Assembly: GCA_963832895.1 (NCBI GenBank)
Contig: CAWHVQ010000010.1
Coordinates: 186,001-250,000, forward strand
From: JAMXLO01 sp963832895
GTDB taxonomy: Bacteria > Pseudomonadota > Alphaproteobacteria > Acetobacterales > Acetobacteraceae
Reading direction: 5' to 3'
DNA: 64,000 nt
This document shows positions 62,009-64,000 of the stretch, piece after piece. The position numbers and the translations under genes are program-made. Below the pieces are notes generated by a model that saw nothing but the letters and a program-made list of their open reading frames with translations, did no database searches and was not told the origin of the DNA. The stretch's first letter is position 1. Every line of letters begins with the position of its first letter.

Positions 62009-62989
62009 TCACCGCGGATAGAGTCCCGCCGCCCGCGCCCGCACCTTGGCCATTGCCACCAGAAGATCGAGCGTCGGCGTCGCCACGCTCACCATGCGCG
62101 CGAGTTCCAGCGGCGCATCGAAGATGCCGTCGATCTCCATCGGTCTGCCAAGCTCCAGGTCCTGCAGGATACTCGGCTTGTGATCCAGGCTGCGGCCGTG
62201 CGCGATGCGCTTCTCGTGATCGGAGTCGGGCGTCGCCCCGAGGGCGTTTGCGACCGCGGCCGCCTCCTGCATCACGCGGCGCGCCGCCGCCACGCACTCC
62301 GGCTCCTGGAACAGATCGCGGATGCTCACCTGAGTGAGCACCGCCATCGGAGCGTTGCCGAGATTGCCCAGCAGCTTGTTCCAGATCTCGTCGCGGATCG
62401 CGGTAGATACAATCGCCTTCATGTCACCGCCGTTGATATGCGCGGCGATCGCCTGCACGCGCTGCGAGGAGCGACCGTCCGGCTCGCCGAGCACCACTCG
62501 CGAATTGGGATTTTCCAGCTCGATCACCGCCGGCGCGATCACCGCGCTCGCCGCATAGACCACGCCGGCAATTGCGCGCTCCGGCCCGACGGCGCGCCAG
62601 AGCGCATCGCCCGGATCGATCTTGGGCAACCTGCGGCCCTCCAGCGCGCCGCCGATGCCATGGAAATAGAACCACGGAATGCCGTTCATCACGAATACCA
62701 CGGGCGTATCGGCCTTCAACAGCGGGCCAATGCCGGCGGCCACCGCGGGCAGCGAGGGCGCCTTGACGGTCACCAGCACGGCGTCCTGCGGTCCGAGCGC
62801 GCCGGGGTCGTCGCTCGCCTGCACGCGCGCGTGCAACTGCCCCTCACTGGTGTGCACGGTCAGCCCGTCGTGCTGGATCGCGGCCAGGTGCGGACCGCGC
62901 GCGAGCACCGACACTTCGGCTCCGCCGCGCGCGAGGCGCACCGCCAGATGGCCGCCGATGGCACCGGCGCCATAGACGCAAACACGCAT
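62009..62989 (-). CDS. Ketopantoate reductase family (PanE/ApbA-like)
   Basis: 326 residues. The cofactor motif VYGAGAIGGHLAVRLA starts the protein, and the catalytic Lys lies in VTVKAPSLP with Asn in VMNGIPWFYF. The C-terminal helical domain has the SILQDLELGRPMEIDGI motif. The ATG at 62989 follows GGGAGGC. Neighbouring reductases and transporters suggest it may act on a dicarboxylic or branched oxo-acid other than ketopantoate, so panE is not assigned. Confidence 0.88.
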   Translation of the reverse strand: MRVCVYGAGAIGGHLAVRLARGGAEVSVLARGPHLAAIQHDGLTVHTSEGQLHARVQASDDPGALGPQDAVLVTVKAPSLPAVAAGIGPLLKADTPVVFVMNGIPWFYFHGIGGALEGRRLPKIDPGDALWRAVGPERAIAGVVYAASAVIAPAVIELENPNSRVVLGEPDGRSSQRVQAIAAHINGGDMKAIVSTAIRDEIWNKLLGNLGNAPMAVLTQVSIRDLFQEPECVAAARRVMQEAAAVANALGATPDSDHEKRIAHGRSLDHKPSILQDLELGRPMEIDGIFDAPLELARMVSVATPTLDLLVAMAKVRARAAGLYPR

Positions 62990-63059
62990 TCCAGCCTCCC
63001 AAATCCCGTTGGGGCGAGTCTGGCGACTGCCGCCACCGGGCGTCAACCGAGCCAGCCAG

Positions 63060-63452
63060 TTATTCGACAGTAATCTCGCCCACCATCCCGTCCCAGTCGT
63101 GGTCCGCGCAGATCAGCCGGAATGTGCCAGCCTTCATCGGCACCAGATACACATCGACCTCGGCCCCAGGTTGCACCACCACCTCCTTGCCGCCATTCGC
63201 CAGCACGCGCGGGTCGCGCACGGTGGCATCGGCCAAAAACTCCGGCGCAGTGAACTCGTGCAGGTCCTTGCCGTGGTTCACCATATGGATCCGGTACGGC
63301 ACGCCGTGCCGAAACGTCAGCTGATCCGGCTCGAACCTGTCGTCCACCATCAGCAGATCGACGGTTTGCGCCTGCGACCAATCAACGCCGGGCTGCGCGC
63401 GCGCTGCAGACGCAAGCAGCAGCGCGCACATGACAAGGACCGGCCGCGCCAC
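63060..63452 (-). CDS. Cupredoxin (plastocyanin-like copper protein)
   Basis: 130 residues with a signal peptide (PVLVMCALLLASAARA). Type 1 copper ligands are seen as His in DLHEFTAP and as Cys, His and Met in LICADHDWDGMVG. Spacing between Cys and Met is short, as in small periplasmic electron carriers. It follows the epimerase gene by two bases and may move electrons for a periplasmic oxidoreductase, or bind copper. Confidence 0.87.
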   Translation of the reverse strand: MARPVLVMCALLLASAARAQPGVDWSQAQTVDLLMVDDRFEPDQLTFRHGVPYRIHMVNHGKDLHEFTAPEFLADATVRDPRVLANGGKEVVVQPGAEVDVYLVPMKAGTFRLICADHDWDGMVGEITVE

Positions 63453-63454
63453 CG

Positions 63455-64000
63455 TCAGCCAGAGACAGTGGGCAGGCCGACCTGCTGGCGAATGTCGTTG
63501 ATAATCTGGAGCACGCGCTGGCGATACGGCAGGTACTGCACGCCGAATTCCTGCACCAGGCGCGAATTCTCGATCAGGTAGTTGCCCGACGTGGCCTTGC
63601 CGCCAGTCTCATGCTCGAAGCTGATGCGAGCGTCCGGCAGGAACTCGCGCACGATGTCGGCAATCTCGCCCAGGCTGATGGCGATGCCACCCGAGTTGTA
63701 CACCGAATGCTTAGGCTTGTCCGTGAGCAGTACGCGGGTGAACACCTCGGCGATGTCGTCGACATGGATCGGGCAGCGCATCGCGTCTTTGTGGGGGAAC
63801 GAAATGGGCTTGCCCTGCGCCGGCTGGGTGATGATGTTCACGTGATCGACCGAGCCGCGGACCTTGTCGGGTCCCGTCACGTTGGCCGGTCGCACGGCGG
63901 TGATCATCATGCCGTATTTCTCGTTGTAGTCCTGCGCCTGCCACTCGTTGAAGATCTTGTGCATAGCATACTGCACTTCCCCGTGGCGGTAGTCGTCCTC
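63455..64000 (-). CDS. NAD-dependent epimerase/dehydratase family protein (5' end missing)
   Basis: The frame is open from the right edge, so the N-terminal Rossmann part is outside the window. Visible are ITAVRPANVTGP, a CPIHVDDIAEVFTRVL block and a C-terminal YLPYRQRVLQIINDI helix, typical of extended SDR sugar-nucleotide epimerases or dehydratases. The active-site Tyr-Lys pair should be in the part upstream of or near the edge. It is the first visible gene of the leftward run through the Dpp operon. Confidence 0.82.
   Translation of the reverse strand, partial: EDDYRHGEVQYAMHKIFNEWQAQDYNEKYGMMITAVRPANVTGPDKVRGSVDHVNIITQPAQGKPISFPHKDAMRCPIHVDDIAEVFTRVLLTDKPKHSVYNSGGIAISLGEIADIVREFLPDARISFEHETGGKATSGNYLIENSRLVQEFGVQYLPYRQRVLQIINDIRQQVGLPTVSG

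Noticed and set aside
1..64000. tRNA, rRNA or riboswitch genes
   Set aside because: No cloverleaf, conserved rRNA stretch or riboswitch core was recognised by eye; a covariance-model search would be needed to exclude small RNAs.

Overview
The window comes from a GC-rich (mid-60s % by eye) alphaproteobacterial chromosome. The hflK-hflC-degP order, the type of PyrE, the secreted Hint-domain protein and the wealth of CoA-transferase, hydantoinase, HpaI and ABC-transport genes suggest a heterotrophic member of the Acetobacteraceae/Rhodospirillales. That placement is an inference; no rRNA or tRNA gene is present to confirm it.

Layout. 1-3.65 kb: hflK (cut by the left edge), hflC and a DegP-type periplasmic protease, a membrane and envelope quality-control operon. 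3.65-8 kb: a gamma-glutamyltransferase-like enzyme, an SDR and an acyl-CoA ligase. 8-10.5 kb: a visibly AT-richer pair of surface-glycan genes (methyltransferase, RgpF-like). 10.5-13.6 kb: a GMC oxidoreductase with its small subunit and a D-2-hydroxyacid dehydrogenase. 13.6-16.8 kb: a tightly coupled propeller protein-ycjX-ycjF trio. 16.85-23.4 kb: an MHS transporter with hydantoinase/oxoprolinase subunits (hyuB, hyuA), divergent from a dipeptide epimerase that has lost a catalytic lysine. 23.5-23.8 kb: a frameshifted tyrosine-recombinase remnant. 23.8-30.1 kb: a sugar-type (CUT1) ABC transporter with two tandem paralogous binding proteins and a divergent GntR regulator. 30.4-30.9 kb: a GxxExxY nuclease-like gene bracketed by inverted repeats. 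30.9-37.2 kb: an SDR and a CaiB CoA-transferase facing an operon of polysaccharide deacetylase/cyclic-imidase-like enzyme, a small CxxC protein, a CobW GTPase, an HpaI aldolase and a hydroxyacid dehydrogenase.

37.2-46.4 kb: an M28 peptidase, a Cache chemoreceptor, a VapBC-type toxin-antitoxin pair, two uncharacterised proteins, a binding protein without a signal peptide, a rhodanese, tartrate dehydrogenase-like and pyrE genes. 46.6-52.7 kb: one very large repeat-rich exoprotein with a C-terminal Hint domain, split by a +1 frameshift. 52.6-57 kb: a HAD phosphatase, a truncated nuclease fragment, an MBL hydrolase, a two-subunit TPP decarboxylase and a peptide-type solute-binding protein. 57-64 kb: a leftward run from an epimerase/dehydratase (cut by the right edge) through a cupredoxin, a PanE-like reductase and an aldo/keto reductase into a complete Dpp-type ABC transporter.

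How the genes work together. Most of the window is catabolic: uptake systems (MHS, CUT1, Dpp) lie beside enzymes for gamma-glutamyl, 5-oxoproline or hydantoin, dipeptide, hydroxy-acid and oxo-acid substrates, consistent with scavenging of cell-wall, peptide and plant-derived carbon. The features most worth a second look are the inverted-repeat-bounded GxxExxY cassette, the active-site-altered epimerase, the CxxC-protein/CobW/deacetylase operon and the modular Hint exoprotein.
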